Source: Rebecca billardiae RCC1528 (taxonomy: Eukaryota > Haptophyta). Taken from it: 64,000 bases of DNA. The stretch covers positions 558,001 through 622,000 of the forward strand of contig OZ251247.1 of the NCBI GenBank assembly GCA_965240325.2, written 5' to 3'. The first letter of the stretch is position 1. Each line of letters begins with the position of its first letter. Both the position numbers and the translations under genes were made by a program. Shown here piece by piece: positions 51,540-63,023 of the stretch. Under the pieces are notes generated by a model. The model did no database searches. It saw nothing but the letters and a program-made list of their open reading frames with translations, and had not been told where the DNA came from.

Positions 51540-51763
51540 TTTCTGTAGTGACCGCCGTAGTACGACTGTACAGTATGTACTGTACCGTACAGTACATGTA
51601 CACGTACAGCCGGTACTCTGTCTGTCTGTGATGCCTGATCCGGTACAGTTGTACTGCAGCAGCGGCAACGGTCATGCGTACTCGGTGATCCGGCCCAGTG
51701 GCGGGCGCCGCCCTGGCGCCCTTTGCGCCAGCCGAGGCTACCGCCGACGGCTACAGAACCGCG
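51540..51763. promoter_or_regulatory. GTAC-rich R14 upstream region
   Basis: Overlapping palindromes built on GTAC (TACTGTACCGTACAGTACA at about 51580, plus flanking copies) fill 51555-51650. Similar TACTGTAC strings occur upstream of R2 (2815-2880) and before element A (24751-24760). A shared promoter or structural feature is possible; no binding factor can be named. Confidence 0.3.
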
Positions 51764-53251
51764 ATGCCGAGCAGCACGGCGAACGAGGCGACGGCGACGG
51801 TGCGGCTGGCGGACCTACCCGCCGAGGTGATCGAGCGCATCGCCGGGTTGCTGCCCACGCCGCGCGACCTCGCCGCCGCCAACGCCACCTCGCGCCTCTT
51901 CCGCGGCGCGCCCGGCGGCCGCTCGGCAGTCGAGCACGCGCTGCGCGAGCGCGCTCGTGCGCGCGGGCACGATCGCGTGCTGCCCGCCGAGCTGCCCGCG
52001 GGCATGTGCACGTGTGCGGAAGAGCTGTTCGCGTGCGAATGCGTTCTCGCCTGTGCTCGCGTGCATGCGGCCGTCGTCGCTGCCGGCGGTGGCTTCAGCG
52101 CGTTTGTGGACGCGGAGGGCGGGCTGCACACGTGCGGCGAGTACGAGGTGGAGGACGAGGACGGGAACGGCACGGGAGAGTACCTAATGCCTTCTGCGGT
52201 GGGCCATCCCGATGTACCGGCGGTGTCCCGGCCGTCGCGCGTCGCCTCGCTCAGCGCAGTGCGCGTGCGCTCTGTGGCCGCTGGCGGCAGGCACCTGCTC
52301 GCGCTGAGCGATGCCGGCGCCGTGTACGGCTGCGGCGAGAACTTCTCAGGCCAACTCGGGCTGGGTGACGACGACGAGAGGCATGCATTCGTGCATGTGC
52401 AGGCGCTCGTGGGCGAGGCCATCGTCTGCATCGCCGCGGGCGGCGGCCACAGCCTCGCGCTCACCGTCGCTGGGTGCGCGTACAGCTGGGGTGCCAACCC
52501 CTTTGGCCAGCTCGGCCACGGCGACACGGAGGCGCGGTGGGAGCCGACGCGCATCGAGGCGCTGGACGGCGTGCGCGTGGGCACCGTGAGCGCGGGTGTG
52601 TTGCACACGCTGCTGCTTTCGCCTCGTTGGGCGGTGTACTCGTGTGGCCATGGCGAATGCGGCGCGCTCGGCCACGGCGACGAGCAGGATCAGCTCACGC
52701 CGAGGCGCATCGAGGCGCTCGCGGGCGTGCGCACCGTGCACGTGAGCGCGGGCGGTGATCACAGCCTGGTGGTGGACGCGGCGGGCGGGGTGCACTCGTT
52801 CGGGTATGGGCGCTCTGGGCAGCTCGGGCACGGCAATGATATCACCCAGTGGGTGCCCATGCCCATTGCTGCCCTTGCAAGCTTGCGCGCCGTGCGAGCG
52901 TGCGCTGGCTCCTTCAGCAGCGCGGTGCTGGGCGCGGACGGCAGCGTGCACACGTTTGGGAACAACGAGTACGGCCAGCTGGGGTACGAGGGCGGACTAC
53001 ACGCCGCGCCGGGCCGCGTTGCCATCCCCTCCCACCACCCTGCAGCTGAGTGCGCGCTCGCCTGGAACGGCCTCCACGCGCTGTGCGTCACAGCCGATGG
53101 CGCAGCGTACTCGTGTGGCAAGCAGTCGGCTGCGCTCGGCCTCGGCGTGAGCGCTGCGGACGGGGCTGGGCGCCTCCACTCGCTCACGCGCATCGAGCAG
53201 CTGCCACGCGTGCACGCCACGGGCGGCTGCTCGCAGGAGGGCGGAGTGTGA
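51764..53251 (+). CDS. F-box/RCC1-family protein R14
   Basis: 495 residues from ATG 51764 (MPSSTANEATATVRLADLP); the open frame upstream to 51698 has no ATG. F-box LADLPAEVIERIAGLLPTPRD at about 15-50. Loops: GENFSGQ, GANPFGQ, GHGECGA, GYGRSGQ, GNNEYGQ. The fourth blade has LLLSPRWAVYSC instead of the usual SASGAVYSC. The last blade is shortened (GLHAAPGRVAIPSHHP). The end SAADGAGRLHSLTRIEQL belongs to the R9-R13 subgroup, while VPAVSRPSRVASLSAV is the R3 form, again a mosaic. Confidence 0.87.
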   Translation: MPSSTANEATATVRLADLPAEVIERIAGLLPTPRDLAAANATSRLFRGAPGGRSAVEHALRERARARGHDRVLPAELPAGMCTCAEELFACECVLACARVHAAVVAAGGGFSAFVDAEGGLHTCGEYEVEDEDGNGTGEYLMPSAVGHPDVPAVSRPSRVASLSAVRVRSVAAGGRHLLALSDAGAVYGCGENFSGQLGLGDDDERHAFVHVQALVGEAIVCIAAGGGHSLALTVAGCAYSWGANPFGQLGHGDTEARWEPTRIEALDGVRVGTVSAGVLHTLLLSPRWAVYSCGHGECGALGHGDEQDQLTPRRIEALAGVRTVHVSAGGDHSLVVDAAGGVHSFGYGRSGQLGHGNDITQWVPMPIAALASLRAVRACAGSFSSAVLGADGSVHTFGNNEYGQLGYEGGLHAAPGRVAIPSHHPAAECALAWNGLHALCVTADGAAYSCGKQSAALGLGVSAADGAGRLHSLTRIEQLPRVHATGGCSQEGGV

Positions 53252-53566
53252 CGACGCCGGCACACCATCTACGGCGCACCTGCTGGCCTGACTGAGGCGT
53301 CAGACGATCGCCGAGCAAACTCGCCAAAGGTCTCGTCGCGGGTTTCCGGTCTGAGTCTCTCTAGACTGGGGCCGCGGTCTCACACTGTTTGAGGCGGACG
53401 ACGGCGGATGCTCACGTCATCAGTATATATATATATATACATACGACGACGACGACGCGTATAGTAGTCCCCGTGATAGTAGCGCCGCCAAGTCGTGATG
53501 ACAGCAGTGTGGCATAACCGCGCGCGGGCACCGCGTGTGGCGCGTGTGTGACCCGAGTCATCAGTC
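53252..53566. other. Convergent intergenic spacer between R14 and the AlkD-like gene
   Basis: 315 bp with a short TATATATATATATA run at about 53425 and five GAC triplets. Nothing coding seen. Confidence 0.6.
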
Positions 53567-54649
53567 TTATTCACTTTCAGCAGCTGGCCGCGCTGCCGCA
53601 GCCGCCATGAGGCGCTTCTTCAGCGCGGCGTCGCGACACTTCTCGAGCGCGTACTTGACGCCCTCTCGCGTCATGCGCGGCGCGCGCCGCTCGAGCAGCG
53701 CCGTCGTCTCCTCCGGCGCCTCGAGCAGGCAGTAGCGCAGCACCCAGCCCGCGCCCGTGTTGGCAAAGCGCTCTCCCCGGCCCGCCACGATCGCGGCCTC
53801 GCAGCTGCGGAGCAGCTCGCGCACGAAGCCCGCGCCAAAGTGCGCGTCCGCGCGCGGGCCCGACGGCGCCCCCGCCTCAGAGCGCGCGCGCTTGCGCGAG
53901 CCCTGCCCCCCGCCATCGCCGCGCGCGCGCGCGGGCAGCGGCGGTTTACCCACTTTACCCATTTTACTCACGAGGTTGACAAACGACACGTGGCCCGCGC
54001 GCCGCGCCCACACCGAGCTCTGGTCGGGCGGGCGGTGCGACCAGCCGAGGACGCGGCGCGCCTGGTCGGGGAAGGCGGCGGCGAACGGCCCGACCACGCG
54101 CACGCACAGCCAGTCGCACGTCGACCAGTCCGCCACGCCGCTCGCCGACTCGTCTTTGAGAAGGTTCTCAACGTCGTCCAGTAGCCGCGCGCGGATGGCG
54201 GCCGCAGCGGGGGCGTCGTCGGCGCTCTGCTCGGCCGCGGGGAGGCGCAGCGTGGGAAGCACGTGCTCGGCGATCACGATCATGCCGCCGAGCTTGTCGT
54301 CGCAGTACTTGCTCCGCAGCAGCGCGAGGCCTGCGTCGTAGCGCGCTCGGAGCGATGGCCGCTGGTCGCGCGCGGCCAACGCGGCAAGGATGGCGGCGCG
54401 CGTGGGCGGGACCTTCACGCCGCGCCAGCGTGTGCCCTTCACGTAGTTCTCGAACCACTCGCGCGTCGCGCGCGTCGCGCACGCCGCGAGGCGGCGTTGG
54501 ACATCCAGCGCCAGCTCCGTGCCCACGCGTGCGGCCGCCATGCTGACAATGCCTCCGGACCCGAAAGTGACAGTCTGCTTGAACGCCGCTGCGCATCGGC
54601 CGAGCGAGCCCGAGCCGGTGCACCCAGCGGTGGTGAGCAGCAGGCGCAT
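53567..54649 (-). CDS. AlkD-like DNA alkylation repair protein
   Basis: 360 residues, intronless, ATG at 54649, TAA at 53567-53569. The body matches the DNA alkylation repair HEAT-like family: WFENYVKGTRWRGVKVP (~65), YCDDKLGGMIVIAEHVLPTL (~115), ADWSTCDWLCVRVVGPF (~172), WARRAGHVSFVNL (~212), ERFANTGAGWVLRYCLLEAPE (~300) and MTREGVKYALEKC near the end. Family members remove alkylated bases. A basic linker (GSRKRARSEAGAP) at ~250 may be a nuclear signal. The first 36 residues could be an organelle presequence, or translation could begin at the ATG at 54541 (MAAARVGTEL). Divergent from the carboxypeptidase gene, 89 bp apart. Confidence 0.78.
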   Translation of the reverse strand: MRLLLTTAGCTGSGSLGRCAAAFKQTVTFGSGGIVSMAAARVGTELALDVQRRLAACATRATREWFENYVKGTRWRGVKVPPTRAAILAALAARDQRPSLRARYDAGLALLRSKYCDDKLGGMIVIAEHVLPTLRLPAAEQSADDAPAAAAIRARLLDDVENLLKDESASGVADWSTCDWLCVRVVGPFAAAFPDQARRVLGWSHRPPDQSSVWARRAGHVSFVNLVSKMGKVGKPPLPARARGDGGGQGSRKRARSEAGAPSGPRADAHFGAGFVRELLRSCEAAIVAGRGERFANTGAGWVLRYCLLEAPEETTALLERRAPRMTREGVKYALEKCRDAALKKRLMAAAAARPAAESE

Positions 54650-54738
54650 GGCTGCCGAACGGTTTTAGCAGCCGCCCTTGAACGCACCGCGGCACATCGC
54701 GCACCGCAGCGGCGACGGCCCCGCCACGCGCGGCGCCG
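54650..54738. promoter_or_regulatory. 89-bp divergent spacer, presumed bidirectional promoter
   Basis: Only 89 bp separate the start codons of the AlkD-like (-) and carboxypeptidase (+) genes, so both promoters must overlap here. No TATA box is visible. Confidence 0.4.
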
Positions 54739-55374
54739 ATGAGCGGCGAGCCAGCAGAGCCGATGTCGACGCGCCTCGTGCGCCTCTCGGCCGATCTCTC
54801 CGCCGCCGCGCTGCCGCCGCCGGCCCGGCCGTCGGCCGCGGCTGGCAGCAGCGGCGGCGGCGACGACGACGGCCTCGCCGGACTGCGCGCGGTGCTGGGC
54901 ACGCTCAACGCGGCGAGCGTGGCGGCGGGCCCGGCAGGCAAGCCCCCGCACGAGCCCGCGTACCGCGACGCGCTTGGCGCCGCCGGCGCCGCCCGCGCCG
55001 CGCCGCCAGCGCGGCCGCGGTCGGCTGGCGATTCGGCGGAGGAGGCGGAGGCGGAGGCGGCGGCTGTCGAGGCGGAGGCGTCGTCCATGGCGGCTGGGAG
55101 CGAGGACGACGGGCACGGCGGCTCCGGCGACGAGTCCGAGGACGAGTACGACGACGACGACGACGAGAGCGCCGCCATTGTCTCAGCCTGCGCCGACGCC
55201 GCCTCGGCCGCGGCGCCGGCCGCGGCCGCAGCCGTGCCACCGCCCACCTCCGCGCCGCCCGGCGCGCGTGGTCGCGCGTTGGCGAGCGGCGGTGCGGCCT
55301 CGGCGGCTATAGCCGCCGCGCTCCGCTCGCCGCGCTCGCTCTACCGCCCGGATCCGGACGAGGCGGCGGCCGGC

Positions 55375-55413
<39 letters not shown>

Positions 55414-56147
55414 AGCGGCGCGGCGGGCTGCGCGGCGCGGCCTCTGACGCTGCCGGCGGCGGCGACGACGGCGTTGGGCGGCGGTGGCGCGCGCGTGGGC
55501 GTGGCGGGTGTGGCGTGCGCGGGCGTGGGCATGCCGAGCGCGCGCGGCGGCAAGACGATCGCGGTGCGCGCAGCGCCCGCTGCCCATGCCCACGCGCCGC
55601 GCGCGCGGCTGGCCGGCCAGCTCGGCACCGGCGCTCCCAACCCCAACCCTAACCCTGCCCTACACCCCTCCTACCGATATACCCGCAGGTGTGGCCGCAC
55701 GCGCCCCCTGGTGGGCCGCCGCCGCCCGCCACCGGCGCCGCGGCCGCGCGCGAGCAGCTCTCCGCGCTGGGCGAGCCGGACTCCGGACTGTCCGGACTGT
55801 CCGGGTTCTCCGGACTGTCCGGACTGTCCGGACTGTCCGGCGCTGCGGCCGCGGGCAGCAACGGCTGGGCCGGGGTGGACGGCGCGCCCGCCGCCGCCTC
55901 AGCCGCGGCGCGCGGCGGCAGCGGCGGCAGCAGCAGCGGCGGCAGCGCGCGCGCGCCGCCGCGCTGCGCGCGCCAGCCCTCCTCCACCGCCTCCGAGCCC
56001 GGCGCCGGCCGTTACGCCGAAACCGGCCGTTACGCCGAATCTGGCCGTTACGCCGAGGTGGTGTACGACTCGCGCGCCGGCGCGCCCGTGGACCGCGGCG
56101 TGGCGCGCGCGGGCGCGGGGCAACCGCCGCTCCCACCAGCACCGCGC

Positions 56148-56191
<44 letters not shown>

Positions 56192-59100
56192 CACGGGCGG
56201 CGCAGCGCGGCGCGCGGCGAAGCGCGCCCCGGCCACGCCGCCCCCGCCGCCGCTTGGCTTCGAGAGCCGCTTCGAGAGCGGTGCGCGCCGCCGCGCCCCG
56301 CCGTGTGCGCGGACGCGCCCGCGCGCGCACCTCGCCATCCTCGCGCGCGTGGTGAGCTCGGCATTTCTTCTGCGCCGCGATTGGCCGATTCCTCCCGCGC
56401 GCTGCCGCTGGTCTTTTTTTAATATTATATATTATGTTTTTGATGGTGTTTTTGTGCGTTCGCGCCGCTCGCGCGCCGTGCCGCGCGCAGGCAACCTGCG
56501 GCGCGCGGTGCGTACGGGCGCGTGGAGCTACGACCTCTGGCTGCAGCCGGACCTGTGCGACCCGGACTTTGCGCCGCCGGGCGGGCCCGGCCGTGGCGCC
56601 GGCGCCGCGGCCGCGCGCCAGTCGAGCGCCTCCGCCGCGCTCGCCGCCGGCGCGGCGAGCGTCAGCGGCGGCGGCGGCGGTGGCGGCGGCGGCGGCGGTG
56701 CCGGCGGCGGTGCCGGTGGCGCGGGCGGCGGCGCGGACGGCGGCGCCGCGCCGGAGCTCGCGCCGCCGTTCAGCGCGCACGAGGCGCGCGCGCACACGGG
56801 CTGGTTCTACTTCGCCCTCACCAACACCGTCCAAGGTGCGGCCGTTACATATGCCGTTACATATCTCGTGACACGCGCGCGGGCGCCGAGCACACACGGA
56901 GGCATGCAGGGGGGCAGGGGAGGGGGGTAGGGGAGGGCGCACAGCCCGCACGCGTGCTCACCGCCGCCCGCCGCCCCGCCGCCTGTGTGCGTGCGTGTAC
57001 GCTCCGCTCCGGCTGTGTGTGTGTGCACCCCGCGTGCTGTGCTGTGCGCCTGTGCCGCCTGCTGCGCCAAACCCCTAACCCTAACCCTAACCCTATACCC
57101 CTAACCCTAACAGGCGGTGTGTACGAGCTGACCATCCGGAATCCGGCCGGGCCTCGGAACGAGCGGCCCTCGCTGTGGCGCGAGGGGCTGCGCCCCGCGC
57201 TGCTCTCCGTGCGCGAGTGCCACGCGCGCGCGCAGGCCGCGGCAGACGCAGACGCGGGCGCGGCGGGCGGCGGCGCGGCGGGCGCGGGCGGCGGGCCGGG
57301 CGGCGCCGGCGGCGCGGCGCCGGCCGAGGCGGCGGCGGCTGGCGGCGACGGCGGGGCGGCCGGGGGCGCGGCGGCGCTCGAGGGCGGCGGCTGGTCGCGC
57401 TCGGCCGAGGTCGCGTGGTTCGGCCCGCCGGGCGGCGCCGACGCCTCAGCCGGCGGCGGCGGCGGCGGCACAGCGGCGGAGGGCGGCGGCGGTGCGGACG
57501 GCGGCGGCGCGCGCACGGCCGCAGCCGGCGGCGCGGACGGCGCCGCCGCCGCCGCCGACAGGGGCGCGGGATCGGGCGGCGGCGGGTGCGTGCTGCGCTT
57601 CCGCGTGCGCAGCGCGCACGACGACGACACGCTTTACGTCGCGCTCGGCCCGCCGTACACGCTCAGGTGCGCCGGCGGCGGCGGCGGCGCACGCGGCCGC
57701 GCGGCCGCGCGCGCGCGCATGCCGCGCGCGCGCCGCGCCGCGCCGCCGCGCGCGTCGCGCCCCCGTCCGAACCCTAACCCTAACCCTAACCCTAACCCTC
57801 TGCGTGCCGCCGCCGCCCGCCCGTCCGCCCCGGCGCAGCGCGCTCCACCGCTACCTCGCCGCCCTGGAGGCGGACCCCGCGCGCTCGGCGCACCTGCGGG
57901 TGGCGAGCCTGGGCGTAACGGTTTCCGGTAACGGCTGCCCGGTTGTAACGGTCTCGCAGCGCGCGGAGGACCCGGCGGCGCTGCGGCGGCGGAGGGGCGT
58001 GGTCATCTGCGCGCGCGTGCACCCGGGCGAGGTCCACGCCAGCTGGGTCATGCACGGGTGCGCGCGCGCGCCAGGCGCCGCCCGCGGCGCGCTGAATCCC
58101 GGATGAATCATAACGCGCGCATGCGCGCGCGCGCGCCCGGCGACGACGGCTCCCCGGCCGGAGGAAGCCCCCCCCGCGCGCGCGCTCGTGCTCACGCGGC
58201 GAGCCTCCCGCCCCGCCCGCCCGCGCGCGCGCAGCGTGCTCGAGTTCCTCACGGGCGCCTCCGCGCTCGCGGCGGCGCTGCGCCGCCGCTTCGTCTTCAA
58301 GCTGATCCCCATGCTGAATCCGGATGGCGTCGTGGCCGGGAACCACCGGACTTCGCTCGCCGGCGTCGACCTCAACCGCAAATGGCTGCGCCCGTCCGCG
58401 CGGCGGCACCCGACGGTGCACGCCGCGCGCGCGTGCGTCGAGCGGCTGCAGGCGGCGCACGGCGTCGCGCTCTTCCTCGACCTGCACGCCCACTCGCGCA
58501 AGTGGGGCGCGTTCACGTACGGCTGCCCGCCGCTCGGCGCGTGCGCGGCCGCGGCGGGCTCGGCGGCGCCGCCGCCGCCGTGGGCCGCCGCCGCCGCCGC
58601 CGAGCCGCCGCCCGCCGCGGCGGGCGTCGCGCCGGGCGCGCCGAGCATGGAGCAGCGCGTGTTCCCGTACCTCCTCTCCCTCCTCAACCCCGCGCTCGCG
58701 CACGGCGCGTGCCACTGGGACCTCCCGCCCAGCAAGCGGCCGACGGCGCGCGCGGTGTGCGGCGCCGTGCTGGGCGTGCCGCATGCACTTACGGTCGAGA
58801 TTTCGGTGTGCGGCGCGGAGGCGCGCGCGCCCGGCGGCGGCGAGGAGGAGGGGGCGGCGGGGGGCGGCTGGGGCGGGGACGGGGCGCTGCTGCCGCCCGC
58901 CGGCGCCCACGCCGCAGGCAGCAGCAGCAGCGGCGGCGGCAGTCCCGGCAGCCGAGACCGCGGCCGTTACGCCCGCCGTTACGCGCGCCGTTACGCCTTC
59001 CAACCGTCGCACTGCGCGCAGCTCGGCGCGGACCTGTGCCGGGCGCTGGGCGTGCTCGCGGGCGTGGCGCGCCCGCCGCGCGCGCTCGCGCCGCACCTGC

Positions 59101-59576
59101 GGCCGCCCGCCGCGCCCGGACAGTCCGGAAGTGGCGACGAGTCCGGGAGCGGCGATGAATCCGGAAGTGGCGACGAGTCCGGGAGCGGCGACGAGTCCGG
59201 GTGGCCGTCGGGCACGGCGGCGGCCGCCGCCGTCGCGCGCACCCGCGCCGATGCCGACGCCGCCGCCGACGCCGCCGCCGCCGAGCCGGACCCCTCGCCC
59301 GGACAGCAATGGCTGCCGCGCGCGCCGCTGCCGCCAACGCGCGCGGCGCGCGCGGCGCTGCGCGCGCTCGCGGACGCGGACGCGGCGGCCGCGGCCGCGG
59401 CGGCCGCGGATGCGGCGGCAGAGGGCGGCGGCGGGCTGCGGGCTGCGAGCGCGGAGGGCGGGGCCGGAGCGGGGGGCGCCGCGCTGCCGCCGCGCGCGCC
59501 TGCCGCGGCCGGCGGCAAGGCGCGCGCCGCCGCCGCGCGCGCCGCCGCGCCGCCGCCGCGGGGCGGCGGCGCCACT

Positions 59577-59620
<44 letters not shown>

Positions 59621-59787
59621 TGACGATTCGGCGGGCGAGTCGACGGCGTCGTCGTCGGAAGGCGAGGAGGAGGCGGACGACGTCGACAGCGGCACCGCCG
59701 ACGGCTGGCGCGCGCCGCCGCCGCCGCAGCAGCCGCCTGCGGCGCAGCGGCGCGCCGCCGCGGGCGCGGGCGATGGCGGCGCGGCGC

Positions 59788-59837
<50 letters not shown>

Positions 59838-62800
59838 GCGGCGGGGGCGGCGCCGCGTGGTGCGGTACGCCGCGCGTCGAGCGTAGCGGCGGTGCCGGCG
59901 CCCTCCGTGCCGCGTGGCGCGGCCACCGCGCCCCCCGGCGCAGCCGCCGCCGCCGCAGCCGCCGCCGCCGCACCGCCACTGGGCGGCGCGCCGCCGCGCG
60001 CGGCCGCGCCGGCCGCGCCGCCGGCCGCGGCCGCCGCCGAGCCCACCGCCGCCGCCGAGCCCGCGGCCGGGGCGGCGGCGGGGCAGCACGCGCCGCCGCC
60101 GTCGAGCTCTGCCGACCCACCGCGCCTCGGTGCCGCGGAGCCGCCGCCCACGGACCCGGCCGCCGGGACAGGGCCGCCGCACCCTCACCCTCACCCTCAC
60201 CCTAACCCTAACCCTAACCCTAACCCGCACCCGCCGCACCCGCCGCCGGCCGCTGCCGCGCCCGCGGCCGTGCGCGGCGGCCGCGGCGGCGCGCGCGCGG
60301 TGGCGGCGGCGCGCGCCGCGCGCGGGGCTGGCGGCGGCGCCGCGCCGACGGCGCCGCTCAAGATCGTCGCGGTGGGCGCGGCGGCACTCGCCGACGCGCC
60401 GCCGCCGCCCGCCGCGCTGCGCACCCGAATGGCGGCGATCGCAGCAGCTGCGGGCGCGGGCGGCGGTGGCGGCGGCGCGGGCGGCGGCGGCGCTGACGGC
60501 GGTGGCGCGGGCGGCGCGCGCTCGCAGCCGCCGGCGGGCGCGGCGGTGGAGGCGCGCTCGCCGCCCGCGCCGCCCACGTTCTGGCGCTCTGCGGCTGGCG
60601 CCGCCGCCAGCGGCATTGGCGCGGGCGGCGGCGCGGCGCCGCCGCCCGCCGCCGCCGCGGGCGCGGCCGCCGGGCGCGGCGCGGCGCCGCCGTCGCCGCC
60701 GGCGTTCGGCGCCGCGGCTGGCGGCGGCTCGGCGGCTGTGCTCGCGGCGCGGCGCGCGGTGGGCGCGGACTCGACGAGCCCGCCGGGCACCCATCTCCGG
60801 AACGGCCGCGCAAGCCCGCCGCCGCCGCCGCCGCCGCCGCCGGCCGCGCCGCCGCCGCCGGCCGCGCCACCGCTGCTGGCGTCCGCGCCGCCGCGCGCGC
60901 CGCTGCCGCCGCAGCAGCCGCAGCAGCCGTCGCCGCCGCCCGGCGTGGCCGGCGGTGGCGGCGCGGCGATGAGCGCCGCGGCTGCTGCCGCCGCCGCCGA
61001 GCGCGAGGCGATAGCCGTCGCAGCCGCCACCGCCGCCGCCGAGCGCGCCGCCGCGCGCGCCGCGGCCGGCGGCGGCGCCGCGCCGCGCGGCGGCGCCGCG
61101 CGGCGCGCCGCTGCCGCCGGCGCGCATGGTGGCGGCGGCGCGGCGCCGTTCGTGCGCGCGGCGTCGTTCGCCGTGCGCGCCGCGCCGCCGCAGCGCGTGC
61201 CGCCGCCGCCCATGCCGCGCCGCGCGCAGTCGTCTCTCGAGCTGCCCACAGCGCCCGCGCGCGGCGCGGCCGCGGCGCGCGCGGGCGGCGCGGCGGCGCG
61301 CGGCGGCGGTGGCGCCGGCGCGGCCGCCAACGCCGCCGCCGCCAACGCCGCCTTCGGCGGCGGCGCCGCCGCGCAGGGTGCCACGCTGGAGCAGGTGCTG
61401 CTGCAGCGGCGGTGCGGCGGGCTCGGGCCATCCGCGCCGCCGCCGGCCCCGCCGCCGCTGCACCCGCCGCCGCCCTCGCCGACGCGGCCGCCGCGCGCCG
61501 CCGCCGCCGCCGGCCGCGGCGTTGGCGGCCATGCTGCCGCCGCCGCCGCCTGCCGCGGCGCCGAGCCGGCGGCGGCCGCCGCGGCGCCGCCGGGCACTGG
61601 CGTGGCCGGCAGCGCGGCGCGGCGCGGGAGCGCGGGCGTGCAGCCGCCGGCGCCGCCGCTGCTGCAGTTCGATCCGCGCGCGCAGCCCGCTGGCGGCGGC
61701 GCGCGCGGCGGCGCACGCGCAGGCGGCGGCGGCGGCGGCGCGGTCAGCGGCAGTGCCGGCGGCGGCGGCGCGGCCGCGGCCGCCGCGCGCCGCCGGGGCT
61801 CGGCCTCCGCCGGGGCGACGCCGAGGGCCGGACTGGCTGAACCCACCGGACCCGCCGAGTGCACCGGACCCGCCGTCCTTGCCGCCTCCGGCGCGGCGAT
61901 GCGCGTGGCTGCGCCGCCGCCGCCGCCGCCGCGGCCCGCGCCGCTGCCGCCGCCGCCGCGCGCGCCGCGCGCCGGCAGCGCGCGCGCGCGCAGTCGGGGC
62001 GTTTGCGATGGCGCGGGCGTGGCGGTGGCGCCGCGTGCCGCGGCAGCGGCTGCCGCCGAGCGGCCGCCGCCCCGCGGCCGCGCGTGCGAGCGCGAGTCGC
62101 CGAGCGCTGGCGCCGCTGCGGACGCCGCCGCCGCTGCCGCCGCCGCGCCGCGGCCGGCTCGCGCGCCGAGCCAGGTGCAGCCCGCGCCAAACCCGAACCC
62201 GAACCCGAACCCGAGTCCGAACCCGAGCCAGGTGCAGCCCGCGCCGACGGCGGTGGCGGCCGAGGCGAGGGTTAGGGTCAACCCTACCCCTAACCCTAAC
62301 CCTAACCCTAACCCTAAGCCGGCGGGGGCGGGGGCGGCACTGTCCGCCAGCGCCGCCGGCCGCGCCGCCAGCGCCGGCCGCCGGCGCTCGGCTGACTCGT
62401 CGGCAACCGCCGTCTCGCCCGCCGCTCGCGGCTCCGATGGCGCCGCCGCCGCCGCCGCCGCCGCGGCTGGCTCGGCGGTGGCGGGCGGCGCGCGCCGGCT
62501 CACGCCGCGCCCCGCGTGTGCGGGCGGCGCTGGGCACACGCCCGCCGCCGCGCGGCCGCTGCGCCCCAGTTCCGGCAGTGTAGCCTCCGGAGCGGGCGGC
62601 GGTGGCGGTGGCGGCTCCGCGCACGCGCCGCCGCCGCCGCCGCCGCCGAGCGCGCTGCTCGCGGCCTTCGACTTCGATTCCGCGGACGCGGACGGCGGCG
62701 CACTCTGCGGGTGGGGTGGCGGCGGCGGCGCGGCCGGCGGCAGCCGCGGCAGCCTCTTCCCGGACGGGCCGGACTGGGGCGGCGGTGGCGCGCTGGGAGG

Positions 62801-63023
62801 GTGGGGCGCCGAGGGCGCTGTGGGCGCCAGCGCCGGCGGCGACGGAGGCGGCGGTCCCGGAGGCGGCGGCGCCAGCCTCGCCGCCGCCGCCGCCGCCGCC
62901 GCCGCCATCGTCACCCGCGCCGCGCACGGCGTGCCGCTGCCGCAGGGCGGCGGCGGTGGCGGTGGCGTGCCCGGCGGTGCCGGGCCGCCCGGTGGTGGCG
63001 CTGCGCCCTCGCCGCTGACGTAG
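54739..63023 (+). CDS. Cytosolic metallocarboxypeptidase (M14 CCP/Nna1, tubulin deglutamylase-like), 6 exons
   Basis: Exons: 54739-55563, 55689-56280, 56491-56835, 57114-57666, 57839-58057 and 58235-63023, joining in one frame to 2440 residues. The first ~460 are acidic, Ala- and Gly-rich. The CCP N-domain begins [20 protein letters not shown] across the exon 2/3 junction, then [28 protein letters not shown] and [15 protein letters not shown]. Catalytic domain: [15 protein letters not shown] (zinc ligands His833, Glu836), [29 protein letters not shown] (His929) and LTVEISVCG (catalytic Glu1033). All needed residues are present, so it should trim glutamates from tubulin or other acidic tails in the cytosol or cilium. 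After ~1100 comes a ~1300-residue Ala/Pro/Gly tail with no fold; unspliced introns there are possible. All five introns start GTGCG. Confidence 0.8.
55640..55660 (+). repeat. Telomere-like CCCTAA tract in carboxypeptidase intron 1
   Basis: Two to three CCCTAA-type units within the 125-bp intron 55564-55688. Confidence 0.75.
55784..55850 (+). repeat. 9-bp coding repeat (Gly-Leu-Ser)n
   Basis: About six units of CTGTCCGGA encode [19 protein letters not shown] in exon 2. A related short run (GGAAGTGGCGACGAGTCC, 59126-59200) encodes SGSGDES repeats in the tail. Confidence 0.85.
57068..57113 (+). repeat. Telomere-like CCCTAA tract abutting the intron 3 acceptor
   Basis: Six CCCTAA-type units run directly into the CAG acceptor at 57111-57113. 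Confidence 0.9.
57770..57800 (+). repeat. Telomere-like CCCTAA tract in carboxypeptidase intron 4
   Basis: Five units, about 40 bp before the acceptor at 57838. Confidence 0.9.
60181..60227 (+). repeat. CCCTCA/CCCTAA tract in the carboxypeptidase tail
   Basis: Three CCCTCA and four CCCTAA units, read as Pro-His and Pro-Asn repeats if translated. In the other genes here such tracts are intronic, so this may mark an unrecognised intron. Confidence 0.8.
62184..62318 (+). repeat. CCCGAA and CCCTAA tracts in the carboxypeptidase tail
   Basis: A run of AACCCG units (62189-62228) is followed by GTTAGGGTCAACCCTA (62270-62285), which can form a hairpin, and four CCCTAA units. Translated as Pro-Asn repeats, or intronic. 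Confidence 0.8.

Noticed and set aside
57792-62927. Minus-strand open frame of about 1700 codons opposite the carboxypeptidase gene
   Set aside because: Arg/Ala/Gly-only composition without domains. In DNA this GC-rich, stop codons are rare on both strands.
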